A DNA stretch of 6,598 nt from Lachnospiraceae bacterium (GCA_024695225.1 JAILIO010000074.1:1-6598), one strand, 5' to 3'; shown: positions 1-6,484, counted from the first letter of the stretch. Translations and numbers: made by a program. Notes: generated from the sequence alone by a model not told the origin.

Positions 1-24
1 TGAAATTTAAGAAATGATCTGCGG

Positions 25-59
25 ATCGCCCGGGGGGGTTCCTCGGGCGGTTTTTTTTT
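25..59 (+). terminator. Intrinsic terminator of an upstream gene outside the window
   Basis: A GC-rich hairpin pairs 27-35 with 41-49 (nine pairs, one of them G-U, with a 5-base loop at 36-40). A run of nine T follows at 51-59, separated from the stem by a single G. This is the classic Rho-independent layout. The T-run is only on the + strand side; the - strand has no T-run after the same stem, so it serves a + strand gene ending left of the window. It insulates the rhaM promoter from upstream transcription. Confidence 0.93.
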
Positions 60-93
60 CTATGATAAGGAGCCGAGAAAAAATAATAAATGT

Positions 94-122
94 GTGACGG
101 AGAGTCTTTCAGGTGATATAAT
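94..122 (+). promoter_or_regulatory. Sigma-A promoter with extended -10, upstream of rhaM
   Basis: A perfect -10 hexamer TATAAT lies at 117-122 and is preceded by TGA at 114-116, giving the extended -10 form TGnTATAAT. A -35-like hexamer GTGACG (four of six consensus bases) sits at 94-99 with the ideal 17-base spacer. Transcription would start near 128-130, leaving a leader of about 70 bases before rhaM. It lies between the upstream terminator and rhaM, as expected for the start of a new transcription unit. Confidence 0.82.
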
Positions 123-148
123 CATTTTTACGCTGTTTGGAACATAAA

Positions 149-178
149 ATGCGGATCATACCATGGGATGCTCCGCAT
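149..178 (+). promoter_or_regulatory. Leader hairpin just before the rhaM ribosome binding site
   Basis: Inverted repeat ATGCGGA (149-155) and TCCGCAT (172-178) forms a seven-pair stem. Three further pairs (157-159 with 168-170) are possible after one mismatch, and the apex contains the palindrome CCATGG. The stem ends five bases before the AAGGAGG at 184-190, so it could tune translation as RNA or act as a protein operator in DNA. There is no T-run, so it is not a terminator. The fold is seen; any regulatory role is inferred. Confidence 0.5.
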
Positions 179-197
179 AATATAAGGAGGACGGAAA

Positions 198-509
198 ATG
201 ATAAAAGGATTCAAGATGAAACTGTATCCCGGCATGGAAGAAGAGTATGAGAAGAGACACAACGCTCTCTGGCCTGAGATGAAGGATATGATCCACGAGC
301 ATGGCGGCAGGAATTACACCATATTCCTGGACAGGGAGACCCTTACACTGTTCGGATATATTGAGATAGAGGATGAGAAACTCTGGAGTGAGAGCGCAGA
401 CACTGCCATAAACCGCAAATGGTGGGATTTCATGGCGGACATCATGGAGACAAATCCGGACAACAGCCCTGTGGCTATAGACCTGCAGGAGGTATTCCAT
501 TTGGATTGA
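198..509 (+). CDS. rhaM: L-rhamnose mutarotase family protein (RhaM/YiiL)
   Basis: This 103-residue cytosolic enzyme would interconvert the alpha and beta anomers of L-rhamnose, as in the RhaM family (E. coli protein about 104 residues, so full length). The family layout is clear: an EEYEKRHNALWPE segment at 14-27 with His21 aligned to the catalytic His22 of E. coli RhaM and Tyr17 to its Tyr18, then NYTIFLD at 39-45, the Trp75-Trp76 pair, NPDNSP at 86-91 and the terminal LQEVFHL. The ATG is preceded by AAGGAGG at 184-190 with 7 bases of spacing. No other rhamnose gene (isomerase, kinase, aldolase) is in the window; it sits 59 bases upstream of ileS. Fold and family are secure. Substrate is inferred from homology, and a different 6-deoxysugar or aldose is possible given the lack of rha neighbours. 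Confidence 0.93.
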   Translation: MIKGFKMKLYPGMEEEYEKRHNALWPEMKDMIHEHGGRNYTIFLDRETLTLFGYIEIEDEKLWSESADTAINRKWWDFMADIMETNPDNSPVAIDLQEVFHLD

Positions 510-535
510 CAATGAGCGGGGACATAACATAGAAT
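506..535 (+). promoter_or_regulatory. Near-consensus sigma-A promoter for ileS, overlapping the rhaM stop codon
   Basis: A perfect -35 box TTGACA at 506-511 overlaps the rhaM stop codon (507-509). A -10 box TAGAAT (five of six consensus bases) lies at 530-535 after an 18-base spacer. Transcription would start near 542, giving a leader of only about 27 bases before the ileS ATG. This supports an independent promoter for ileS-glgP in addition to read-through from rhaM. Confidence 0.75.
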
Positions 536-541
536 ATCCCC
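518..541. promoter_or_regulatory. Possible operator: interrupted palindrome across the ileS -10 box
   Basis: GGGGA at 518-522 is mirrored by TCCCC at 537-541; after one mismatch, AT at 524-525 is mirrored by AT at 534-535. The two half-sites bracket and partly cover the -10 box at 530-535, a typical repressor position. If transcribed from the rhaM promoter it could also form a weak hairpin, but there is no T-run, so it is not a terminator. The operator role is inferred; a five-pair core could occur by chance. Confidence 0.35.
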
Positions 542-556
542 TGTATAACCATTTGG

Positions 557-562
557 AAAGGA
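557..562 (+). promoter_or_regulatory. Ribosome binding site of ileS
   Basis: AAAGGA is followed by 6 bases and then the ATG at 569. It fixes the ileS start and is weaker than the AGGAGG sites of rhaM and glgP. Confidence 0.75.
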
Positions 563-568
563 CACGTA

Positions 569-3500
569 ATGTATAAAAAAGTTGATACTGATCTGAACTT
601 CGTTGAAAGAGAAAAAGAAGTTGCCCGGTTCTGGAAAGAGAATGACATCTTCAAAAAAAGTGTGGACTGCCGCAAAGACGGGCCGGTTTACACATTCTAT
701 GACGGGCCGCCCACGGCAAACGGAAAACCCCATATAGGCCATGTGGAAACCCGTGTCATAAAGGATATGATCCCCAGATACCGCGCCATGAAAGGCTGTT
801 ATGTGCCTCGTAAGGCGGGGTGGGATACCCACGGGCTCCCGGTGGAACTCACCGTGGAAAAAGAGCTTGGTCTGTCCGGCAAGGAGCAGATCGAAGAGTA
901 CGGCATGGATCCTTTTATAAGGAAGTGCCGGGAATCTGTGTGGAAATACAAGGAAATGTGGGAGAAGTTCTCGGAACAGGTTGGATTCTGGGCCGATATG
1001 GACGATCCCTACGTCACCTATGAAGATAATTACATAGAGTCTGTCTGGTGGGCTCTCACTGAGATATGGAGAAGAGGTCTGCTTTACAGGGGCTTCAAGG
1101 TGGTTCCCTACTGCCCCCGCTGCGGTACTCCTCTTTCCACCCACGAGGTGGCTCAGGGATATAAGGAAGTAAAAGAAAAGTCCGCAGTGGTGCGCTTTAA
1201 GGTGACCGGTGAGGATGCTTATTTCCTGGCGTGGACCACCACACCCTGGACTCTGCCTTCAAACGTCGCGCTCTGCGTGAACCCTGATGAGACATATGTG
1301 AAGGTGAAGGCATCAGACGGTTTCACTTATTACCTGGCCGAGGCTCTTGCGGATAAACTGCTGAACACGGAGGCTGAGGAAGGCGAGGAGGCAAAGCCCG
1401 GCTATACCGTTCTTGAAACCTTCAAGGGCGTGGATCTGAAGGGCAGGGATTACGAGCCCCTCTGGCAGTGCACAGCGGATTCCGTGGACAGGCAGGGTCG
1501 CAGAGGTCATTACATCGTCTGTGACAACTATGTCACAATGACCGACGGTACCGGAATAGTCCATATAGCTCCCGCCTTCGGTGAAGACGACGCCAGGATC
1601 GGCCGTGAATACGAGCTCCCCTTTGTACAGTTTGTGGACGGAGAGGGCAAACTCACAGAAGAGACACCTTTCGCCGGTCTGTTCGTGAAGGATGCGGACC
1701 CCGAGGTGCTGAAAGATCTTGAAGACAGGAAACTCCTGTTCTCAGCTCCCGAATTCACCCATGATTATCCTTTCTGCTGGCGCTGTTCCACACCTCTCAT
1801 CTATTACGCCAGACAGAGCTGGTTCATAAAGACCACAGAGGTCAGGGATGAGCTTGTTGAGAATAACAAGACCGTAAACTGGGTACCCCCTTCAATAGGA
1901 GAGGGACGGTTTGGCAACTGGCTTGAAAATATCCAGGACTGGGCCATCTCCAGAGACCGTTACTGGGGGACTCCCCTGAACATCTGGAACTGTCCCGAGT
2001 GCCATATCGACGTGTCCATAGGTTCCAGGGAGGATCTGTACAAAAGAAGCGGCGATGAACGGGCAAAGACAGTGGAACTGCACCGTCCCTACATCGATGA
2101 GATAAAGATACATTGTCCCCAGTGCGGCGGCGATATGACCCGTGTGCCTGAGGTCATAGACTGCTGGTTCGATTCAGGGGCAATGCCCTTCGCCCAGTAT
2201 CATTATCCTTTTGAAAATAAGGAACTCTTTGAAAGGCAGTTCCCCGCCTCCTTCATATCGGAGGCTGTGGATCAGACCAGAGGCTGGTTCTATTCCCTCA
2301 TGGCGGAATCCACCTTGCTGTTTGAGAAATCCCCCTATGAGAACTGCATAGTCATGGGGCTGGTTCTGGACGGCGAAGGCCAGAAGATGAGCAAATCCAA
2401 GGGCAATGCGGTGGATCCCATGGAAGCTTTGGACACCTACGGAGCAGATGCCATCAGATGGTATTTCTACATAAGCTCTGCCCCCTGGCTTCCCAAGAGA
2501 TTCCACGGAAAAGCGGTCCAGGAGGGACAGAGAAAATTCCTGGGGACCCTTTGGAATACATACGCTTTCTATGTGCTGTACGCGGATATCGATTCCTTCG
2601 ATCCCACGAAGTACAGCCTGGATATTGAAAGCTTGAGCGTCATGGACAAATGGCTTCTGTCCAAGCTCAATTCCGCAGTGAAGGCTGTGGACTCCTGCCT
2701 CGATCAGTACAAGATCCCGGAGGCCGCCAATGCTCTTTACGATTTCGTGGATCAGATGAGCAACTGGTATGTGCGCCGCTGCCGTGAAAGATTCTGGGCA
2801 AAGGGTATGGAGCAGGACAAGATAAATGCATACATGACCCTTTGGACTGCACTTGAAACCATAAGCAGGGCCGCCGCTCCCATGATCCCCTTCATGACGG
2901 AGCAGATATACCAGAATATTGTGAGGACCGTGGATCAGAATGCTCCCGAGAGCATACATCTCTGCGATTTCCCTGAGGGGGACGACAAGCTGATAGACAC
3001 GGAACTTGAAAAGAATATGGACGATGTCTTGAACATCGTGGTGCTGGGAAGGGCTGCCAGAAATACGGCTAATACCAAGAACCGCCAGCCTCTCCGCTCT
3101 ATGTATGTGAAGGCTGACTGCGATCTTCCCGGGTTCTTTGTGGACATCATAAAGGAAGAACTGAACGTGAAGGAAGTGGTGTTCAGGGACGATATCTCTG
3201 ACCTCACCAGCTATTCCGTGAAGCCCCAGCTCAGGACCGTAGGACCCAAATACGGGAAACTCCTGGGAGGGATCAGGGAGCACCTTAAGGATGCCGACGG
3301 ATCGGAGATAGTCAGGAAGGTTAAGAGCGCCGGAGAGTATGTCTTTACGGTGGACGGCTCTGAAGTGGTACTCACGGAAGAGGACATGCTGATAGATGTG
3401 TCCGAGAAGGAAGGCTTTGTCACGGAGGAAAACAGCGACAAGGCTGTGGTTTTGGACACCAATCTGGACGAAGCGCTCATAGAGGAAGGGTTCGTTGCGG

Positions 3501-3733
3501 AACTGATAAGCAAGATCCAGACCATGAGAAAAGACGCCGGCTTCGAGGTCATGGACAGGATAAATGTCACGGTGTCGGGAAACAAGAAACTGTACGGCAT
3601 AGCCCAGGACAATTCCGAATTTATCTCCGGAAAGGTTCTGGCGGATTCAATAACCGACGGAGATTCGGGCGAATTCCGAAAGGAATGGGATATCAACGGG
3701 GAAACTGCACTGATCGGTGTGAGTAAAGTATAG
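569..3733 (+). CDS. ileS: Isoleucyl-tRNA synthetase, eukaryotic-type (IleRS2)
   Basis: This cytosolic class I synthetase attaches isoleucine to tRNA-Ile using ATP and edits valine errors. At 1054 residues it fits the longer IleRS2 group rather than the roughly 930-residue IleRS1 group. Visible in order: HIGH at 55-58; CPRC at 182-185; the editing-domain (CP1) motifs WTTTPWTLPSN at 222-232 and GTGIVHIAPAFGEDD at 327-341; CWRC at 403-406; DWAISRDRYWGT at 457-468; a zinc ribbon CPEC (475-478) plus CPQC (516-519); KMSKS at 606-610; and the anticodon-binding domain with KWLLSKL near 694 and NWYVRRCRERFW near 732. The four Cys pairs match the two-zinc arrangement known for Thermus IleRS. IleRS2 enzymes are generally little sensitive to mupirocin, which is likely here but untested. 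By hand count about 29 of 54 Ile codons are ATA. Confidence 0.97.
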   Translation: MYKKVDTDLNFVEREKEVARFWKENDIFKKSVDCRKDGPVYTFYDGPPTANGKPHIGHVETRVIKDMIPRYRAMKGCYVPRKAGWDTHGLPVELTVEKELGLSGKEQIEEYGMDPFIRKCRESVWKYKEMWEKFSEQVGFWADMDDPYVTYEDNYIESVWWALTEIWRRGLLYRGFKVVPYCPRCGTPLSTHEVAQGYKEVKEKSAVVRFKVTGEDAYFLAWTTTPWTLPSNVALCVNPDETYVKVKASDGFTYYLAEALADKLLNTEAEEGEEAKPGYTVLETFKGVDLKGRDYEPLWQCTADSVDRQGRRGHYIVCDNYVTMTDGTGIVHIAPAFGEDDARIGREYELPFVQFVDGEGKLTEETPFAGLFVKDADPEVLKDLEDRKLLFSAPEFTHDYPFCWRCSTPLIYYARQSWFIKTTEVRDELVENNKTVNWVPPSIGEGRFGNWLENIQDWAISRDRYWGTPLNIWNCPECHIDVSIGSREDLYKRSGDERAKTVELHRPYIDEIKIHCPQCGGDMTRVPEVIDCWFDSGAMPFAQYHYPFENKELFERQFPASFISEAVDQTRGWFYSLMAESTLLFEKSPYENCIVMGLVLDGEGQKMSKSKGNAVDPMEALDTYGADAIRWYFYISSAPWLPKRFHGKAVQEGQRKFLGTLWNTYAFYVLYADIDSFDPTKYSLDIESLSVMDKWLLSKLNSAVKAVDSCLDQYKIPEAANALYDFVDQMSNWYVRRCRERFWAKGMEQDKINAYMTLWTALETISRAAAPMIPFMTEQIYQNIVRTVDQNAPESIHLCDFPEGDDKLIDTELEKNMDDVLNIVVLGRAARNTANTKNRQPLRSMYVKADCDLPGFFVDIIKEELNVKEVVFRDDISDLTSYSVKPQLRTVGPKYGKLLGGIREHLKDADGSEIVRKVKSAGEYVFTVDGSEVVLTEEDMLIDVSEKEGFVTEENSDKAVVLDTNLDEALIEEGFVAELISKIQTMRKDAGFEVMDRINVTVSGNKKLYGIAQDNSEFISGKVLADSITDGDSGEFRKEWDINGETALIGVSKV

Positions 3734-3737
3734 GAGG
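3732..3737 (+). promoter_or_regulatory. Ribosome binding site of glgP overlapping the ileS stop codon
   Basis: A full AGGAGG begins inside the ileS TAG stop (3731-3733) and lies 7 bases before the glgP ATG. The overlap means ribosomes terminating on ileS occupy the glgP initiation site, which favours translational coupling and confirms that the two genes share a transcript. Confidence 0.9.
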
Positions 3738-3744
3738 CGATAGG

Positions 3745-6228
3745 ATGGCAGGAAAAAAGACTACAGAGAGTAACCTTGACTTCAACAAGAATCTGTTCAA
3801 AACAAGTGTTGTCTACAACATAAAGACACAGTACAGGAGATCCCTGGAAGAGGCTACCCCTGAACAGCTTTTCCAGGCGGTGTGCATGGCTGTGAAGGAC
3901 CAGGTGATGGATTGCTGGATCGCTTCCCAGAAACAGTACGACAAGGAAGATCCCAAGACTGTTTATTATCTTTCCATGGAATTCCTGGTGGGAAGAGCCC
4001 TGGGAAATAATATCATCGCCCTGAAAGCTGACAAGATGGTCAGGAGCGCATTGGAGGAACTGGGGGTCAATCTGGATGTCATCGAGGATCAGGAGCACGA
4101 TCCCGCCCTTGGAAACGGAGGACTGGGAAGGCTTGCTGCCTGTTTCCTGGATTCTCTTGCCACCCTCGGCTATCCCGCATACGGCTGCGGCATCCGTTAT
4201 CACTACGGAATGTTCAAGCAGAAGATCAAGCACGGTTTCCAGGTGGAAGTCCCGGACAACTGGCTTGAGAACGGAAATCCTTTCGAACTCAGACGTCAGG
4301 AGTACACAAAGACCGTAAAATTCGGCGGCTATGTGGAAGTCACTGTGGATGAACACGGCAGAAACAACTTCCATCAGGAAGGATACCAGTCGGTGAAGGC
4401 CATCCCCTACGACATGCCTGTCATGGGCTACGGGAACGGCATAGTGAACACCCTCCGCATCTGGGACGCAGAGCCTGTGGAGTGTTTCCAGCTGGATTCC
4501 TTCGACAAGGGTGATTATCAGAAGTCAGTGGAGCAGGAGAACCTGGCGAAAAACATCTGCGAAGTCCTCTATCCCAACGACAACCATTATGCGGGAAAAG
4601 AGCTCAGACTCAAACAGCAGTATTTCTTCATTTCCGCTTCCGTCCAGGAAGCCATCGAGAAATATATGCGCAAGCATGACGATATAAGGAAGCTTGCGGA
4701 CAAGGTGGTGTTCCAGCTGAACGACACCCATCCCACAGTGGCCATCCCCGAACTTATGAGGATCCTGATGGATGAGTACTATCTCACCTGGGATGAGGCA
4801 TGGGAAGTGACAACCCACGCCTGCGCTTACACCAATCACACCATCATGGCTGAAGCATCCGAGAAATGGCCCATCGAGCTGTTCTCAAGGCTTCTCCCCA
4901 GGATCTATCAGATAGTCGAAGAGATAAATAACCGCTTTGTGGCTCAGGTACAGAAGCAGTACGGTCCGAATGCAAATGAGAAGATCCGCAAGATGGCCAT
5001 TATTTACGATGGACAGGTCAGGATGGCCAATCTCGCCATAGTGTCCGGATTCTCGGTGAACGGCGTTGCAAAGCTTCACACGGAGATCCTGGAGAAGCAG
5101 AGTTTCAAGGACTTCTACGAGATGATGCCCGAGAAGTTCAACAACAAGACAAACGGCATAACCCAGAGAAGGTTCCTGCTCCACGGAAATCCCCTGCTTG
5201 CCAAGTGGGTCACGGATCATGTGGGACCCGAGTGGATCACGGATCTTCCCCAGATCTCAAAGCTCGCTGTTTTTGCGGATGACAAGAAATCCCAGCAGGA
5301 GTTCATGAACATCAAGTTCAGGAACAAGCAGAGACTTGCCCAGTACATACTGGATCACAACGGGATACAGGTGGATCCAAGGTCCATATTTGACGTACAG
5401 GTTAAGCGTCTCCACGAGTACAAGAGACAGCTCATGAACATCCTGCATGTCATGTACCTGTACAACAAGCTGAAGGATCACCCTGAGATGAACTTTACCC
5501 CCAGGACATTTATCTTCGGCGCCAAGGCAGCTGCGGGTTACGAGATCGCAAAGCTCACCATAAAGCTCATAAACAGTGTTGCGGATGTGATAAATAATGA
5601 CCCCACCATCGACGGGAAGATCAAGGTGGTGTTCATCGAAGATTACAGGGTCTCCAACGCTGAGATCATATTCGCGGCAGCAGATGTGTCGGAGCAGATC
5701 TCCACTGCATCCAAGGAAGCTTCCGGAACATCCAACATGAAGTTCATGCTGAACGGAGCCATCACCCTTGGAACCCTTGACGGCGCAAATGTGGAGATAC
5801 TCGAGGAAGTGGGAGACGACAATGCGGTGATCTTCGGACTCACATCCGAAGAGGTCATCAACTTCGAGAACAACGGAGGGTATGATCCCGCAGAGATCTT
5901 CAACTCCGATCCCGATATCAGAAGGGTGCTCATGCAGCTTATAAACGGGACCTATGCTCCGGAGTCACCGGATCTGTTCCGTCCCCTTTACAATTCCCTT
6001 CTGAACACCCTGAGCACATCCAGGGCGGATACATACTTTATCCTGAAGGATTTCAGAGCCTACGCCACAGCCCAGGAGAAGATCGAGAAGAAGTACCTGG
6101 ACGAGGCCGGCTGGGCCAGGAGCGCCATCATCAACGTGGCATCCTCCGGAAAGTTCACCTCAGACCGCACCATTCAGCAGTACGTTGACGAGATATGGCA
6201 TCTGGACAAGGTGGTGCTGCCCCGTTGA
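3745..6228 (+). CDS. glgP: Glycogen/starch/maltodextrin phosphorylase (GT35 family)
   Basis: This cytosolic, PLP-dependent enzyme cleaves alpha-1,4-glucan ends with phosphate to give glucose-1-phosphate. Its 827 residues are full length for the family. Seen: YYLSMEFLVGRALGNN near 73-88, GNGGLGRLAACFLDS at 123-137, NDTHPT at 326-331, YTNHT near 362-366 (active-site His), VKRLHEYKRQ at 553-562 with Lys554 and Arg555 matching phosphate-site Lys568 and Arg569 of rabbit muscle phosphorylase, and the phosphorylase signature EASGTSNMKFMLN with PLP-binding Lys666 (rabbit Lys680). The N-terminus lacks the animal phosphorylated-serine context, and the position of rabbit Tyr75 (AMP stacking) appears to be Asp, so AMP and kinase control are unlikely. 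The start follows AGGAGG with 7-base spacing. No other glycogen or maltose genes are in view, so glycogen versus maltodextrin as the preferred substrate is open. Confidence 0.95.
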   Translation: MAGKKTTESNLDFNKNLFKTSVVYNIKTQYRRSLEEATPEQLFQAVCMAVKDQVMDCWIASQKQYDKEDPKTVYYLSMEFLVGRALGNNIIALKADKMVRSALEELGVNLDVIEDQEHDPALGNGGLGRLAACFLDSLATLGYPAYGCGIRYHYGMFKQKIKHGFQVEVPDNWLENGNPFELRRQEYTKTVKFGGYVEVTVDEHGRNNFHQEGYQSVKAIPYDMPVMGYGNGIVNTLRIWDAEPVECFQLDSFDKGDYQKSVEQENLAKNICEVLYPNDNHYAGKELRLKQQYFFISASVQEAIEKYMRKHDDIRKLADKVVFQLNDTHPTVAIPELMRILMDEYYLTWDEAWEVTTHACAYTNHTIMAEASEKWPIELFSRLLPRIYQIVEEINNRFVAQVQKQYGPNANEKIRKMAIIYDGQVRMANLAIVSGFSVNGVAKLHTEILEKQSFKDFYEMMPEKFNNKTNGITQRRFLLHGNPLLAKWVTDHVGPEWITDLPQISKLAVFADDKKSQQEFMNIKFRNKQRLAQYILDHNGIQVDPRSIFDVQVKRLHEYKRQLMNILHVMYLYNKLKDHPEMNFTPRTFIFGAKAAAGYEIAKLTIKLINSVADVINNDPTIDGKIKVVFIEDYRVSNAEIIFAAADVSEQISTASKEASGTSNMKFMLNGAITLGTLDGANVEILEEVGDDNAVIFGLTSEEVINFENNGGYDPAEIFNSDPDIRRVLMQLINGTYAPESPDLFRPLYNSLLNTLSTSRADTYFILKDFRAYATAQEKIEKKYLDEAGWARSAIINVASSGKFTSDRTIQQYVDEIWHLDKVVLPR

Positions 6229-6241
6229 TGAGAGGGAGCGG

Positions 6242-6268
6242 ATCTGAGTATCTGAGATCATGATCATG
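6242..6268. repeat. Short tandem repeat and overlapping palindromes after glgP
   Basis: ATCTGAG occurs twice with an 8-base period (6242-6248 and 6250-6256). It is followed by two overlapping 10-base palindromes, GATCATGATC (6256-6265) and CATGATCATG (6259-6268). These elements are visible directly; no function is known, and short GATC/CATG palindromes of this kind can arise by chance. Confidence 0.3.
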
Positions 6269-6276
6269 TAAATTAT

Positions 6277-6325
6277 GGAGAGCTGTTTCGGGAAAGACTT
6301 TGAATAAGCACCGGGACAGCTTTCC
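6277..6325 (+). terminator. Long 3' hairpin after glgP without a U-tract (possible terminator or mRNA-stabilising structure)
   Basis: Bases 6277-6291 pair without interruption with 6311-6325: fifteen pairs including three G-U, closing a 19-base loop. It begins 48 bases after the glgP stop codon. No T-run follows the 3' arm, so it is not a canonical Rho-independent terminator. The G-U pairs would become A-C mismatches in a - strand transcript, so the fold belongs to the + strand RNA. Ending the ileS-glgP transcript, perhaps with Rho, or protecting its 3' end are both reasonable; attenuation of a downstream gene is an alternative. Confidence 0.5.
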
Positions 6326-6356
6326 GTGAATAGGAACAGTTGAAAAAACCGGATGT

Positions 6357-6451
6357 GACATGCAGCGGGTGAGCCGTACAGGATGACATGCAGCGGGTGA
6401 GCCGTACAGGATGATATGCAGCGGATGAGCCGTAGCGGAGGATCCGTACAG
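6357..6451. repeat. 28-bp tandem repeat array (two perfect copies, one diverged, one truncated)
   Basis: Copies 1 (6357-6384) and 2 (6385-6412) are identical over all 28 bases. Copy 3 (6413-6434) matches 20 of its first 22 bases and then diverges. A truncated fourth copy at 6434-6451 matches 15 of 18 bases of the repeat core AGCGG...CCGTACAG, offset by 14 rather than 28 bases. There are no unique spacers between copies, so it is not CRISPR. The period is not a multiple of three and each perfect unit carries a stop in the frame of its ATG, so it is not a coding repeat. It is probably a non-coding intergenic repeat. Confidence 0.88.
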
Positions 6452-6484
6452 TGTGTACGACCTGTACCGGAGGATCCTCACCGC
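6435..6484. repeat. Extended imperfect hairpin formed by a truncated repeat and an inverted repeat copy
   Basis: GCGG (6435-6438) pairs with CCGC (6481-6484), AGGATCC (6439-6445) with GGATCCT (6472-6478), and GTACAG (6446-6451) with CTGTAC (6462-6467), around a 10-base loop with bulges at 6468-6471 and 6479-6480. That is seventeen pairs in all. Read in reverse, 6461-6485 resembles the 28-bp repeat core with a short insertion, so the array ends in an inverted copy of itself. CGGAGGATCC also occurs as a direct repeat (6436-6445 and 6468-6477). No T-run follows on either strand. Confidence 0.7.

Noticed and set aside
60..197. T-box or other large riboswitch in the leader
   Set aside because: No T-box consensus, no specifier stem-loop and no terminator/antiterminator pair; the only structure is one short hairpin.
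314..1144. Long open frame on the - strand (276 codons) across rhaM and the start of ileS
   Set aside because: It lies antisense to two clearly conserved genes, has no recognisable motif, and is explained by codon bias of the + strand genes.
2174..3283. Open frame of 369 codons on the - strand inside ileS
   Set aside because: Entirely antisense to the conserved catalytic and anticodon-binding parts of IleRS; low-complexity composition and no family resemblance.
3211..4374. Open frame of 387 codons on the - strand across the ileS-glgP junction
   Set aside because: Antisense to both genes, Ser-rich shadow composition, no motif, and it would cross the shared ribosome binding site region.
6275..6307. 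Ten-codon leader peptide (MESCFGKDFE) in the 5' part of the hairpin after glgP
   Set aside because: No ribosome binding site before its ATG, no run of a regulatory amino acid, and no terminator with a U-tract to attenuate.
6357..6440. CRISPR array
   Set aside because: The 28-bp units are directly contiguous with no unique spacers, and no cas gene is present.
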